DNA of 64,000 nt from Litchfieldella anticariensis FP35 = DSM 16096 (GTDB lineage: Bacteria; Pseudomonadota; Gammaproteobacteria; Pseudomonadales; Halomonadaceae). Below the pieces are notes generated by a model. The model had not been told where the DNA came from. It did no database searches and saw only the letters and a list, made by a program, of their open reading frames with translations. Made by a program: the position numbers and the translations under genes. The stretch covers positions 248,001-312,000 of the forward strand of contig NZ_KE332377.1 of the NCBI RefSeq assembly GCF_000409775.1, read 5' to 3'. Below, piece by piece: positions 43,351 to 51,320 of the stretch; position 1 is the stretch's first letter, and each line of letters starts with the position of its first letter.

Positions 43351-43456
43351 CAATGGCATGCGCGGGATGTCAAAAACGTCGCTCCGCCCAGGCTTGACCA
43401 AGAACTGAACGCGGCGACTCAGCTATGGGTTACAAAGCAAGGGAGGGTGAGTCGCA

Positions 43457-43768
43457 ATGATCGCTAGGGAATGGAAGTGTCGGGTGCCTGAAGTCCACAG
43501 TGAGGGATTTACGGTATATCTCTATGAAACCGGTATCAAGGATTCATCCGCAACGACTGGATTTCTAGGCGCTCAAATTTTCCGTCGCTCGCTGTCAGGC
43601 AAAATCGAACTCACGCTGATCACCTACTGGGACAATCTCGATTCAATCAAGACCTTTGCCGGCAATGATATTTCGCAGGCACGTCTGTATCCCGAGGATG
43701 AGGTTTATGAGCTTGAGCCAGACCTTTCAGTACAGCACTATGAGGTCATCGAGCATCAGTTCGTGTAA
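43457..43768 (+). CDS. Antibiotic biosynthesis monooxygenase-like small protein
   Basis: The 103-residue protein opens MIAREWKCRVPEVHSEGFTVYL and contains TGFLGAQIFRRSLSGKIELTLITYWDNLDSIKTFAG in two strands and a helix, the dimeric ferredoxin-like fold of ABM-domain proteins. It ends with the usual VQHYEVIEHQFV. Some members oxidise small aromatic compounds without a cofactor, others bind heme; none can be assigned. Just after it, GCTTAAC (43776) and GTTAGCA (43789) look like collapsed cassette ends, but this is weak. Confidence 0.8.
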   Translation: MIAREWKCRVPEVHSEGFTVYLYETGIKDSSATTGFLGAQIFRRSLSGKIELTLITYWDNLDSIKTFAGNDISQARLYPEDEVYELEPDLSVQHYEVIEHQFV

Positions 43769-43808
43769 GGGTGTCGCTTAACATTGACGTTAGCAACAGG
43801 AAAAAACA

Positions 43809-44165
43809 ATGAATGATTCTGAAAACATGTATGATCTAGAAGCAGATGCTCGTGATCAAGATGTTGGGAAAAACAAATTCTCCATCGGGTTTGTTGTGTT
43901 TTTGTTGATTACAATAATCTTGGCCACATTAAGTAGTCTTGCATCGTTTTCTTTAGCGTTAGTCCGATCGGGAGACATGGCTACGGCAATAGGCTCTGTA
44001 ATTGGGCATTCACACCTTTTTCCTCTAATGAACATTGCAATTGCTTCGTTCTGGAAGTCCATGAGAAATATGCGATCAAGAACTAAAATATATTTCTGTT
44101 GGTCGATCCTTACACTGCTTGCAGCCCTAAGCCAATGGGCGAAGTATCTTACGAGTGGGCTATAG
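43809..44165 (+). CDS. Small membrane protein of unknown function
   Basis: The 118-residue product has a charged N-terminus of about 25 residues, a first membrane helix (FSIGFVVFLLITIILATLSS), a second around GSVIGHSHLFPLMNIAIASF and a third near the C-terminus (YFCWSILTLLAALSQW). The base composition is more A+T-rich than neighbouring core genes. No family was recognised. It precedes an AraC-type regulator on the same strand by 42 bp, so the two may not be linked. Confidence 0.6.
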   Translation: MNDSENMYDLEADARDQDVGKNKFSIGFVVFLLITIILATLSSLASFSLALVRSGDMATAIGSVIGHSHLFPLMNIAIASFWKSMRNMRSRTKIYFCWSILTLLAALSQWAKYLTSGL

Positions 44166-44206
44166 GGTCTCGGGTGATTGACTAGCCACTCAGGTATAAT
44201 CAAACC

Positions 44207-45064
44207 ATGACCAATCCAAACAACCCCCTGTTCTGGCGCGATTCGCGTATGCCCCATGTGGAGCTGCGCAAGATCGATGACGGCCGTAAAGTCTGCTATG
44301 CACCGCACAGCCATACCCATTGGTCTTTGGGCGCCATCACGGCGGGGGAGAGCACGTTTCGCTACCGTCATGACCAGTACCACATCAATACCGGGAACCT
44401 GGTACTGATGAATCCGGACTGGGTGCACGCCTGCAATCCCATCGACGACCAGCCCTGGGCCTACCTGATGTTGTATGTCGATGCCGACTGGTTGACACAC
44501 TTGCGCTACGCAGCGGGACTGCTCGAGGCACCGCGCTGGCAGGATATTCCCACCGCCGTCATTACAGATCCTGTCTGGTATGAAGGCTATTGCCGGATGG
44601 CCGCCTGTCTGCTGGACTCGCAGCGAGATCTGCTGGACAAGCAAACGGAAGTGGTCGAGTACCTATCTGCCCTGATGCACGAGCTAGCCGGTCAACCGGC
44701 CCAGCCCCTTCCAAAGGCCCCGGCTAGCCTACAGGAACTGGCCGCCTACCTGGACGATCACGCGACGGAAGAGATTTCCCTGGATGATCTATGCGATCGC
44801 TCAGGCTACAGCCCCGGCCATCTCATCCGTGCCTTCAAGCAACACTTCGGCCTCACGCCCCATGCGTATCTGATCAATCGTCGGATCCAATTGGGGCAGC
44901 GGGAGCTCAAGCAGGGCACGCCTATCGCCGAGGCGGCGCAAAACGCCGGTTTCAGCGACCAGCCGCACTTCCAGCGCACCTTCAAGCGGTTGGTGGCCGC
45001 CACGCCGAACCAGTACCGGCAGTCCTTACTCAATCAGCAGGTAGACGCAACTGACGGCGAGTAA
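44207..45064 (+). CDS. AraC-family regulator with N-terminal cupin
   Basis: The 285-residue protein has an AraC-type cupin ligand domain (VCYAPHSHTHWSLGAITAGEST and GNLVLMNPDWVHACNP) and two C-terminal helix-turn-helices: ISLDDLCDRSGYSPGHLIRAF near residue 195 and IAEAAQNAGFSDQPHFQRTFKRLVAATPNQYR near 250. The neighbouring LysE-type exporter converges and overlaps by 39 bp, and AraC/LysE pairs are common, so it probably controls that exporter in response to an amino acid. Confidence 0.9.
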   Translation: MTNPNNPLFWRDSRMPHVELRKIDDGRKVCYAPHSHTHWSLGAITAGESTFRYRHDQYHINTGNLVLMNPDWVHACNPIDDQPWAYLMLYVDADWLTHLRYAAGLLEAPRWQDIPTAVITDPVWYEGYCRMAACLLDSQRDLLDKQTEVVEYLSALMHELAGQPAQPLPKAPASLQELAAYLDDHATEEISLDDLCDRSGYSPGHLIRAFKQHFGLTPHAYLINRRIQLGQRELKQGTPIAEAAQNAGFSDQPHFQRTFKRLVAATPNQYRQSLLNQQVDATDGE

Positions 45065-45619
45065 TACCGCCAGGGTTCGGTTGATCGTGATCAGTACCGC
45101 GGGACGGTGGACGTAGCGGCGCAAGAAGGCTCCAGCGTAGACCCAGCTTCCTAGCGACAGCCAGCAGATGGGCAGATAGAGCAGGGCAAAAATGATGATT
45201 TGTTGCAAATCGTTACCGTTGGTATAGGCCCCGATACCAGAAGCCGAGGCCAACCAGGCCTTGGGATTGAGCCACTGCATCAGGGCCCCGGTCATGAAGC
45301 CCGGTGCCTCATGGTTGTCTGCCTCTGGCAGGCGACCGTCATCCCTGGCCAGCCGAACGCTCAGGTAGAGCAGGAACACGACCCCGGCCCAGCGCAGTGT
45401 TTCCTGCAGCCCCGGTACGACCGTCAGCATCGAGTAGAGCCCCAGCCCCACGGCGATGAATAGGGCGACAAATCCCAGGGTGGCACCGGTGACGAAGACC
45501 AGCCCCCTGGAAAGGGGGTAGCGGGTACCGCTGCTCAAGCACACCAGGTTCACAGGCCCTGGTGAGATCGAGGCCGCAAGCGCAAACGCCGACATTGGCA
45601 GAATCATGGCAAGGCTCAT
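45026..45619 (-). CDS. LysE-family exporter
   Basis: The ATG at 45619 follows AGGAGAG; the frame begins at 45640. The 197-residue product has six membrane helices and the marks SPGPVNLVCLSSGTRYPLSRG near residue 18, LRWAGVVFLLYLSVRL and ALMQWLNPKAWLASASGIGAYT near 115. It should export an amino acid. Its 3' end overlaps that of the AraC-type regulator by 39 bp, so the two genes may affect each other by antisense transcription. Confidence 0.88.
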   Translation of the reverse strand: MSLAMILPMSAFALAASISPGPVNLVCLSSGTRYPLSRGLVFVTGATLGFVALFIAVGLGLYSMLTVVPGLQETLRWAGVVFLLYLSVRLARDDGRLPEADNHEAPGFMTGALMQWLNPKAWLASASGIGAYTNGNDLQQIIIFALLYLPICWLSLGSWVYAGAFLRRYVHRPAVLITINRTLAVLLAVSCVYLLIE

Positions 45620-45717
45620 CGTCACTCTCCTGGGTGGCAATGGCCGAAGTCTGCAATGGCGGTTGATCGCAGTATTGAACGAAATTGAGGTGTCTGACAG
45701 ACGTCAAGAGTGATTTC

Positions 45718-46248
45718 ATGAAGCCAAGCATCATCATCCGCGATGAAACCGCCGCCGATATCGCCGCGATACATGACGTGACCATTGCGGCCTTCCAATC
45801 GATGGAGTTCAGCCACCATACCGAGCAGTTCATCATTGCCGAACTGCGCGCCGCCGGGGCCATGGCAGTTTCTCTGGTGGCAGAGCGGGATGGTCAGGTG
45901 ATAGGACACATCGCCTTCTCTCTGGTGACTGTCTCGGACGGCAGCCTGGGCTGGTACGGTCTGGGGCCTGTTTCCGTGCTGCCGGAATACCAGCGGCAGG
46001 GTATCGGCAAGGCACTGGTGGAGGAGGGATTGGCACGCCTGCGAGCCTTGGGCGCGCAAGGCTGCTGCCTCGTTGGCCACCCGGAGTACTATGTAAAGTT
46101 CGGGTTTCGCAACATACCGCAACTCGCGTACGAAGGTGTGCCGCCAGAGTACTTCTTCGTGCTGCCCCTGGGCGATCGCGTTCCGCAGGGCACCGTGACC
46201 TTTCATGAAGCGTTTCTCGCGGATAGTCCGCAGCGCCACGATTCTTGA
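45718..46248 (+). CDS. GNAT-family N-acetyltransferase
   Basis: The ATG at 45718 (MKPSIIIRDETAADIAAIH) is chosen as the conserved start. The 176-residue protein has the acetyl-CoA site VLPEYQRQGIGKALVEEGLARL near residue 90, preceded by the strand GWYGLGPVSV, and a C-terminal GCCLVGHPEYYVKFGFRNIPQL. This is the YhbS-type subgroup. The substrate is unknown. It is divergent from the LysE exporter with about 98 bp between starts. Confidence 0.88.
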   Translation: MKPSIIIRDETAADIAAIHDVTIAAFQSMEFSHHTEQFIIAELRAAGAMAVSLVAERDGQVIGHIAFSLVTVSDGSLGWYGLGPVSVLPEYQRQGIGKALVEEGLARLRALGAQGCCLVGHPEYYVKFGFRNIPQLAYEGVPPEYFFVLPLGDRVPQGTVTFHEAFLADSPQRHDS

Positions 46249-46373
46249 GCTGACTGCGCTAGAGCCAAAATGCACTAGCGACACGAAGGGCCAGTTGCCG
46301 AAAGGGGCGGGTCAGTGTGATAGACTGCGTGCCTCGGCCTGCGCCTGCGACACTTTCCCACCGGTAGCCAGTC

Positions 46374-48566
46374 ATGGAAATCAAAGTTAATTTTCTCGAA
46401 AATCTCAGACTTGAAGCCAAGTTTGACGATTTCACCGTCATTACCGATCAGCCCATTCGCTACAAGGGCGACGGTTCGGCGCCAAGTCCCTTCGATTACT
46501 TCCTGGCATCTTCGGCGCTGTGTGCGGCCTATTTCGTTCGTGTTTACTGCCTGACGCGCGATATTCCCACCGAGAACATTCGCCTGTCGCAGAACAACAT
46601 CGTCGATCCGGAGAATCGCTATAACCAGATCTTCAAGATCCAGGTCGAGTTGCCGGAAGACATCTCCCCCAAGGACCGTGAAGGTATCCTGCGCTCGATC
46701 GACCGCTGCACGGTCAAGAAAGTGGTGCAGACCGGGCCGGAGTTTCAGATCGAAACGGTGGAGAACCTGGACGAGGACGCGCAGGCCCTGCTGATGGTCC
46801 AGCCGGAGGGGGAAGCCAGCACCTGGATCGAGGGCAAGGATCTGCCGCTGGAGCAGACCATCGTCAACATGACGGGCATCCTGGCGGACCTGGGCATGAA
46901 GATCGAGATTGCCTCCTGGCGCAACATCGTGCCCCATGTGTGGTCACTGCACATTCGCGATGCCGGTTCACCCATGTGCTTTACCAATGGCAAGGGATCC
47001 ACCAAGGAGAGTGCGCTGTGTTCCGCGCTGGGCGAGTTCATCGAGCGCCTGAGCTGTAACTTCTTCTACAACGACCAGTTCTTCGGTGAAGAGATCGCCA
47101 ACAGCACCTTCGTTCACTACCCGGACGAGAAGTGGTTCCAGCCGGGGCCGAACGACGAGCTGCCCGAGGGCATCTTGGACGACTACTGCCTGGAGATCTT
47201 CGACCCGGACGGCGAGCTGCGCGGCTCACACCTGATCGATACCAACTCCGGCAAGGCGGAGCGAGGCATCGTCTCCTTGCCCTTCGTGCGCCAATCGGAT
47301 GGCGAGGTGATCTACTTCCCCTCGAATCTGATCGAGAACCTCTATCTCAGCAATGGCATGAGCGCCGGCAATACGCTCCACGAGGCGCAGGTGCAGTGCC
47401 TGTCGGAGATCTTCGAGCGGGCGGTGAAGAAGGAGATCCTCGAGCAGGAGCTTGCGCTGCCGGATGTGCCCATGCAGGTGCTGCAGCGCTACCCCGATAT
47501 TCTCGAAGGCATCCAGGCGCTGGAAGCGCAGGGCTTCCCGGTGCTGGCCAAGGACGCCTCCCTGGGCGGACGGTTCCCGGTGGCTTGCGTCACCTTGATG
47601 AACCCACGGACCGGCGGTGTGTTCGCCTCCTTCGGCGCGCACCCAAGCTTCGAGGTGGCGCTGGAGCGCAGCCTCACCGAGCTGTTGCAAGGCCGCAGTT
47701 TCGAGGGCCTGAACGACTTCTTGCCACCGACCTTCAACTCACAAGCCGTTTCCGAGCCGAACAACTTCGTTGAGCACTTCATCGACTCCTCGGGGCTGGT
47801 CTCGTGGCGCTTCTTCAGTACCAAGCACGACTACAAATTCTGTGACTGGGATTTCTCTGGCACCAACGAGGAAGAAGCGGCGACTCTGCTTGGCATCCTG
47901 GAGGACATGGGCAAGGAAGTGTACGTGGCCGTGCACGAGGATCTGGGGGCGCCAGTCTGCCGTATCCTGGTGCCGGGCTACTCCGAGGTGTACCCGGTGG
48001 AAGACCTGATCTGGGACAACACCAACATGGCTCTGCACTTCCGGGAAGACATTCTCCACCTGCATGATTTGAGCAACGATCAACTGGCCGACTTGCTGGA
48101 GCGTCTGGAAGAGAGCCAGCTAGACGACCACATGGATATCATCACCCTGATCGGTATCGAGTTCGATGAGAACACCGTGTGGGGGCAGCTGACCATCCTC
48201 GAGCTCAAGCTGTTGATCAACCTTGCCCTGCAACAGTATGAAGAGGCCCTCGAGCGGGTCGAGATGTTCCAGCAGTACAACGACAACACCGTGGAGCGCG
48301 GGCTCTTCTACCAGGCGATGAACGCGGTGCTGGAGATCGCCCTTGATGACGAGCTGAAGCTCGACGACTACCTCTACAACCTCCGGCGCATGTTCGGTGA
48401 AGACACCATGGAAGCGGTGGTCGGCTCGGTGACGGGCGACGTTCGCTTCCATGGCCTGGCCCCCACCAGCATGGAACTGGAAGGCCTGGAGAAACACCAG
48501 CGCCTGATCGAAAGCTACAAGAAGCTGCACGTACACCGTGCCAAGAGGGCAGGGGTGGCGGTTTAA
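46374..48566 (+). CDS. OsmC-YcaO fusion protein
   Basis: The 730-residue protein has an OsmC-like domain in the first 135 residues (FEDFTVITDQP-like opening, GDGSAPSPFDYFLASSALCAAYFVR with the cysteine near residue 51). A complete YcaO domain follows from about 145: SALGEFIERLSCNFFYNDQF near 222, TLHEAQVQCLSEIFERAVKKEI near 335 and a C-terminal helical part. YcaO enzymes activate peptide backbone amides with ATP; E. coli YcaO is tied to methylthiolation of ribosomal protein S12. This fused form is typical of gammaproteobacteria. The OsmC part may reduce peroxides or bind a thiol. Confidence 0.9.
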   Translation: MEIKVNFLENLRLEAKFDDFTVITDQPIRYKGDGSAPSPFDYFLASSALCAAYFVRVYCLTRDIPTENIRLSQNNIVDPENRYNQIFKIQVELPEDISPKDREGILRSIDRCTVKKVVQTGPEFQIETVENLDEDAQALLMVQPEGEASTWIEGKDLPLEQTIVNMTGILADLGMKIEIASWRNIVPHVWSLHIRDAGSPMCFTNGKGSTKESALCSALGEFIERLSCNFFYNDQFFGEEIANSTFVHYPDEKWFQPGPNDELPEGILDDYCLEIFDPDGELRGSHLIDTNSGKAERGIVSLPFVRQSDGEVIYFPSNLIENLYLSNGMSAGNTLHEAQVQCLSEIFERAVKKEILEQELALPDVPMQVLQRYPDILEGIQALEAQGFPVLAKDASLGGRFPVACVTLMNPRTGGVFASFGAHPSFEVALERSLTELLQGRSFEGLNDFLPPTFNSQAVSEPNNFVEHFIDSSGLVSWRFFSTKHDYKFCDWDFSGTNEEEAATLLGILEDMGKEVYVAVHEDLGAPVCRILVPGYSEVYPVEDLIWDNTNMALHFREDILHLHDLSNDQLADLLERLEESQLDDHMDIITLIGIEFDENTVWGQLTILELKLLINLALQQYEEALERVEMFQQYNDNTVERGLFYQAMNAVLEIALDDELKLDDYLYNLRRMFGEDTMEAVVGSVTGDVRFHGLAPTSMELEGLEKHQRLIESYKKLHVHRAKRAGVAV

Positions 48567-48595
48567 GACCCGTAGACGCTACATCCCCCAACCCC

Positions 48596-48635
48596 AAACG
48601 CCCTGGGTCAGTTCAACACTGGCTCGGGGCGTTTT
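48596..48635 (+). terminator. Terminator after the OsmC-YcaO gene
   Basis: AAACGCCC at 48596 pairs with GGGCGTTT ending at 48634, with a mostly matched inner stem (CAG/CTG) and TTTTG after it. It is 29 bp beyond the stop. Confidence 0.8.
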
Positions 48636-48755
48636 GTTTCGTCGTTCAGTCGCCCAAGCCGGTAGCTCAGCTTCATCGTCACATATCACGTTCGTTTTGA
48701 CGTGCGTACCAAATGGCGCACACTGATGCAGAGTCGTACACACCGGAGGTGCGTC

Positions 48756-48998
48756 ATGATCGGAATTACGGCAACGGAAGCACGCAGCAACCTCTATCGA
48801 TTGATTGATCAAACCGCCGAGTCTCACCAGCCGATTGTTATCATGGGTAAACGGAACAAGGCAGTGCTGGTCTCCGAGGAAGATTGGGCGGCTATACAAG
48901 AAACGCTATTCCTGCTCTCTGTGCCAGGCATGCGGGAGTCGATCCGTGAGGGCGTGGATACCCCTGTCGATGAGTGCGATGAGGAGCCGGACTGGTGA
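48756..48998 (+). CDS. YefM/Phd-type antitoxin
   Basis: The ATG at 48756 has GGAGGT 6 bp upstream. The 80-residue product starts MIGITATEARSNLYRLIDQT and continues HQPIVIMGKRNKAVLVSEEDWAAIQETLFL, the standard YefM N-terminal DNA-binding and dimerisation fold. The C-terminal tail (MRESIREGVDTPVDECDEEPDW) is the segment that wraps the toxin. The toxin gene that should follow is broken, so the antitoxin is an orphan. It may still repress its own promoter. Confidence 0.92.
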   Translation: MIGITATEARSNLYRLIDQTAESHQPIVIMGKRNKAVLVSEEDWAAIQETLFLLSVPGMRESIREGVDTPVDECDEEPDW

Positions 48999-49100
48999 TA
49001 TGGAAGTTGGTTTACACCAAGCCAGCATCGCTTGGTGTACCAAGTGCTTGAAAACGAGCGAGTGGTGAAGGTTCTCCGGCTCTGGAGCCATTACGAATAA
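48995..49100 (+). pseudogene. YoeB/Txe-type toxin remnant with internal deletion
   Basis: A GTG at 48995 overlaps the antitoxin stop (GTGA) and gives VIWKLVYTKPA, the expected toxin N-terminus. After a deletion and frame change, the sequence reads HRLVYQVLENERVVKVLRLWSHYE and stops at 49100, the expected C-terminus with the catalytic-end tyrosine and histidine. About half of the normal gene is missing, so no active RNase can be made. Confidence 0.85.
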
Positions 49101-49197
49101 TCCGCAGATGCAACTGTCGGGCAAAGCCAATGCAACGGAAGCCCAAGGATACCGCGCCTCGCCCTCGTATCAGCCTCGACGGGATCGAACCTCCTTG

Positions 49198-49653
49198 TCA
49201 CTCGCTTCTTGACTGTGCGGTCATGAAGAAGACCCAGCCCGCCATCGCTTGCCAGTCCGACGGCGAGCAGCCGTCGAAGTAGCCCGAAGTGCCGCGGCTG
49301 CTGTCGCGCCAGGTGCAGTCATCCAGATAGCCGATCGTGCTACTGGATGCGTTCCGCAGAGTCCCATCGACGTCGACGTAGCCAAGTGTCGAGCGTGAAT
49401 TGTCGCGGACCGTGCCGCCGGAGTCGACATAACCGATAGTTGAGTGTGAGCTGTTGCGGACGGTACCGTCGGAATCGACGTAGCCGATGGTCGAATGGGA
49501 ACTGCCGCGCAGGGTGCCGTCGCTGTCGATGTACCCCACGGTGATGTGCGAACCGTTCCGAACGGTGATCGAACTCCAAGCGCCCCAAGCTTGGCTCGCC
49601 AGAAAGAAGGCTGCTCCAGCGAGTACTGTAAGTAGGAGACGTGACCGTGACAT
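49198..49653 (-). CDS. Secreted tandem-repeat protein of the beta-flower type
   Basis: The 151-residue product has a signal peptide (LLLTVLAGAAFFLASQAWG) and five to six tandem 16-17-residue units of the form HSTIGYVDSDGTVRNSS, ending in two units with cysteines (DDCTWRDSS, YFDGCSPSD). The pattern resembles proteins named 5-fold beta-flower in databases, where each unit gives one blade around an axis. The two cysteines may close the ring by a disulfide. Function is unknown. The repeats also vary at the DNA level, so the array is not recent. Confidence 0.7.
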   Translation of the reverse strand: MSRSRLLLTVLAGAAFFLASQAWGAWSSITVRNGSHITVGYIDSDGTLRGSSHSTIGYVDSDGTVRNSSHSTIGYVDSGGTVRDNSRSTLGYVDVDGTLRNASSSTIGYLDDCTWRDSSRGTSGYFDGCSPSDWQAMAGWVFFMTAQSRSE

Positions 49654-49771
49654 CGCTGCTTCCCTGCGAGCTAACTGACCCGACTATATCACTCGTCCTG
49701 GCCGAACACGAGTACTCGGGCGAGGAGGAGACGAAGCGCCAACTGTGAATGTCACTGAAGTTGTCCGTTTT

Positions 49772-49914
49772 GCATCCATCGTAACTCATGCATACTCTGG
49801 CTCATTAAGGCTGCTGAGACGGCCGCTTTGGGGAATAGCATCGATGGAATGCAGGGACTACCGCATGGATGGCAGGAGGTCATCATAGTTTGCAGGGTAG
49901 GGGCGGTAGCGTGC
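49772..49914. repeat. Structured dispersed repeat, copy C
   Basis: The copy has GCATCCATCGT, GCTGCTGAGACGGC, GGGACTACCGCA, a variable hairpin GATGGC-AGGAG-GTCATC, and TGCAGGGTAGGGGCGGTAGCG. CTACCGC and GCGGTAG are exact complements, forming the outer stem. It lies in the 536-bp gap (49654-50189) between the repeat protein and the DUF1304 gene. The rest of the gap holds an attC-like site at 50095. Confidence 0.7.
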
Positions 49915-50094
49915 CTAGTTGCCGGACTCTCGTTCCTCGCGCCGTTCATGGCGGGCGGTAAGCTGCCATGTGATCTTGTTGTTGGTATGGAGGGCTGAAA
50001 AGGTAAAAACTTATCTGTTGGCAGAATCAAAGAAATGGTGGATAAAGATTTATGAGTTCTGGGAACAAGAAAAAATAATCGGTTAATAGCCAGC

Positions 50095-50160
50095 TTGTAA
50101 CAAGGCCAAGCAGCATCGCCCCTACGGGGCTGGATCTCGTTACGCTTGCCGCTGTTGGAG
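50095..50160 (+). other. attC-like recombination site
   Basis: The site runs from TTGTAAC to GTTGGAG. GGC-C-AAGC at the left pairs with GCTTGCC at the right, and an inner GCCCC-TAC-GGGGC hairpin forms the tip. This is the expected imperfect palindrome of an integron attC, with slightly degenerate core sites. It precedes the DUF1304 cassette. Confidence 0.6.
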
Positions 50161-50189
50161 GCATATGAATCACGAACAGGTAGTTGCAA

Positions 50190-50552
50190 ATGACAATGAT
50201 TACTGATTTGGTAGTGTTGTTGGTAGCCTTGCTTCATGGGTATTTCCTGATACTGGAAATGTTCCTTTGGGATAAGCCGATGGGCCTTAAAGTCTTTGGG
50301 CAGTCCAAAGAGAAAGCGGAAACTACAAAGGTTTTGGCGTCAAATCAGGGGCTTTATAATGGTTTTATTGCAGGCGGTCTTTTGGTTGGCTTAATTCAAG
50401 GTACGGCAGGATATGACTTCAAGGTATATTTCCTGGCGTGCGTTGTCGTGGCTGGCATCTACGGTGCAATGACAGCAAGCCGAAAAATTCTATTTGTGCA
50501 GGCGCTGCCAGGAGCTATCGGCTTGCTATTGGTTCTTTTCTCAAGCCATTAA
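50190..50552 (+). CDS. DUF1304 membrane protein, integron cassette
   Basis: The ATG at 50190 (MTMITDLVVLLVALLHGYF) or 50184 starts a 120-residue protein with four membrane helices and the DUF1304 phrases FLILEMFLWDKPMGLKVFG, LASNQGLYNGFIAGGL and FLACVVVAGIYGAMTASRKI. Its function is unknown. It lies between an attC-like site at 50095 and a half-site at 50566, so it is probably a captured gene cassette, consistent with its A+T-rich sequence. Confidence 0.85.
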   Translation: MTMITDLVVLLVALLHGYFLILEMFLWDKPMGLKVFGQSKEKAETTKVLASNQGLYNGFIAGGLLVGLIQGTAGYDFKVYFLACVVVAGIYGAMTASRKILFVQALPGAIGLLLVLFSSH

Positions 50553-50565
50553 AAACCCAGGTTCG

Positions 50566-50605
50566 CCATAACAAGTCGTTCAATCCGATTGGTGGTGCGT
50601 GCAAT
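50566..50605 (+). other. attC left half-site after the DUF1304 gene
   Basis: CCATAAC followed by AAGTCGTTCAATCCGATTGG looks like the R'' and L'' half of an attC. No matching right half with GTTRRRY follows before the next gene, so the site is truncated. Confidence 0.5.
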
Positions 50606-50636
50606 GATGTCAGGTCATTTTTGGAGAAAATGATGT

Positions 50637-51119
50637 ATGAGCTTTGAAGAATACGTTGGTCAGGTGGTCTCTAGGCAAAAAATTCATATTGAAGATAGTG
50701 AAATTGATGAGCCCGATGATTATAAAGGCATCATAGAGGAGTTGTTCAGCCTATCTGGAGAGGCGTTGACTTTAAACAATTTTGTAGCAGAAGAAGATGG
50801 CGATATAGTCACGCTAAGTATTGCAGTAAATAATGCAAGTTATTCATTTGAAGTCGCAGATCAAAGTCATGTGTTGGAAAATAAAAATCTCATAAGAGGT
50901 TTGAATGAAATATTGAGCATGCTGAATAATAAAGAGCGGTTTTATACATTTTGGGCTTTAGATAGTTTTGGGCAAGAAATTGGATTTTTCTATTCGGATG
51001 TTGAAAGTGCGGAGCAGATATTTGATTTTGCAGAGAAGCATAATTTAAATGCAACGGCCTATATAGAGCAATATCAAATATCTGACGGTAATAGAGAGGA
51101 AGGTTACGATGATATTTGA
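50637..51119 (+). CDS. Hypothetical A+T-rich cassette protein
   Basis: The 160-residue soluble protein begins MSFEEYVGQVVSRQKIHIED and is rich in Glu, Asp and aromatic residues (FYTFWALDSFGQEIGFFYSD near residue 100). It has no signal or membrane helix and no motif that I recognise. The gene is strikingly A+T-rich compared with the chromosome and lies between attC half-sites at 50566 and 51164, so it was almost certainly acquired as an integron cassette. Confidence 0.6.
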   Translation: MSFEEYVGQVVSRQKIHIEDSEIDEPDDYKGIIEELFSLSGEALTLNNFVAEEDGDIVTLSIAVNNASYSFEVADQSHVLENKNLIRGLNEILSMLNNKERFYTFWALDSFGQEIGFFYSDVESAEQIFDFAEKHNLNATAYIEQYQISDGNREEGYDDI

Positions 51120-51163
51120 CTTGACTGCGGTCGAATAGCGCTCAGCCACGAGCAGGGTGATTG

Positions 51164-51230
51164 GTTGGGCAGCGGCCCCTTGAGCCGACCGGTTCTGCGC
51201 TGCGCTCAGCGGCTTAGCTTTGCGTTGGGT
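51164..51230 (+). other. attC right half-site
   Basis: GCGGCTTAGCTTTGC then GTTGGGT (51224-51230) is a typical right end of an attC, and a further GTTGGGC lies at 51164-51170. An inner GCGCTGCGC tip is present. The left core site after the preceding gene is not recognisable. It precedes the reductase gene. Confidence 0.55.
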
Positions 51231-51320
51231 GCTACTCACACCCAGAACGCAGCGGCTGTCGATTACGGGGTGTCTCGTTCGACTACTGGATGCTAGAAAG
51301 CAAACCAGGAGGATGAGCTC

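Noticed and set aside
47132-47773. 213-residue plus-strand frame inside the OsmC-YcaO gene
   Set aside because: It is a shifted frame of a fully conserved gene with arginine- and glycine-rich nonsense composition.
42275-48566. A thiazole/oxazole-modified peptide cluster made by the SagB-like and YcaO genes
   Set aside because: They are 3.5 kb apart, separated by unrelated genes on both strands. The YcaO is the OsmC-fused housekeeping type, and no precursor peptide or cyclodehydratase C protein was seen.
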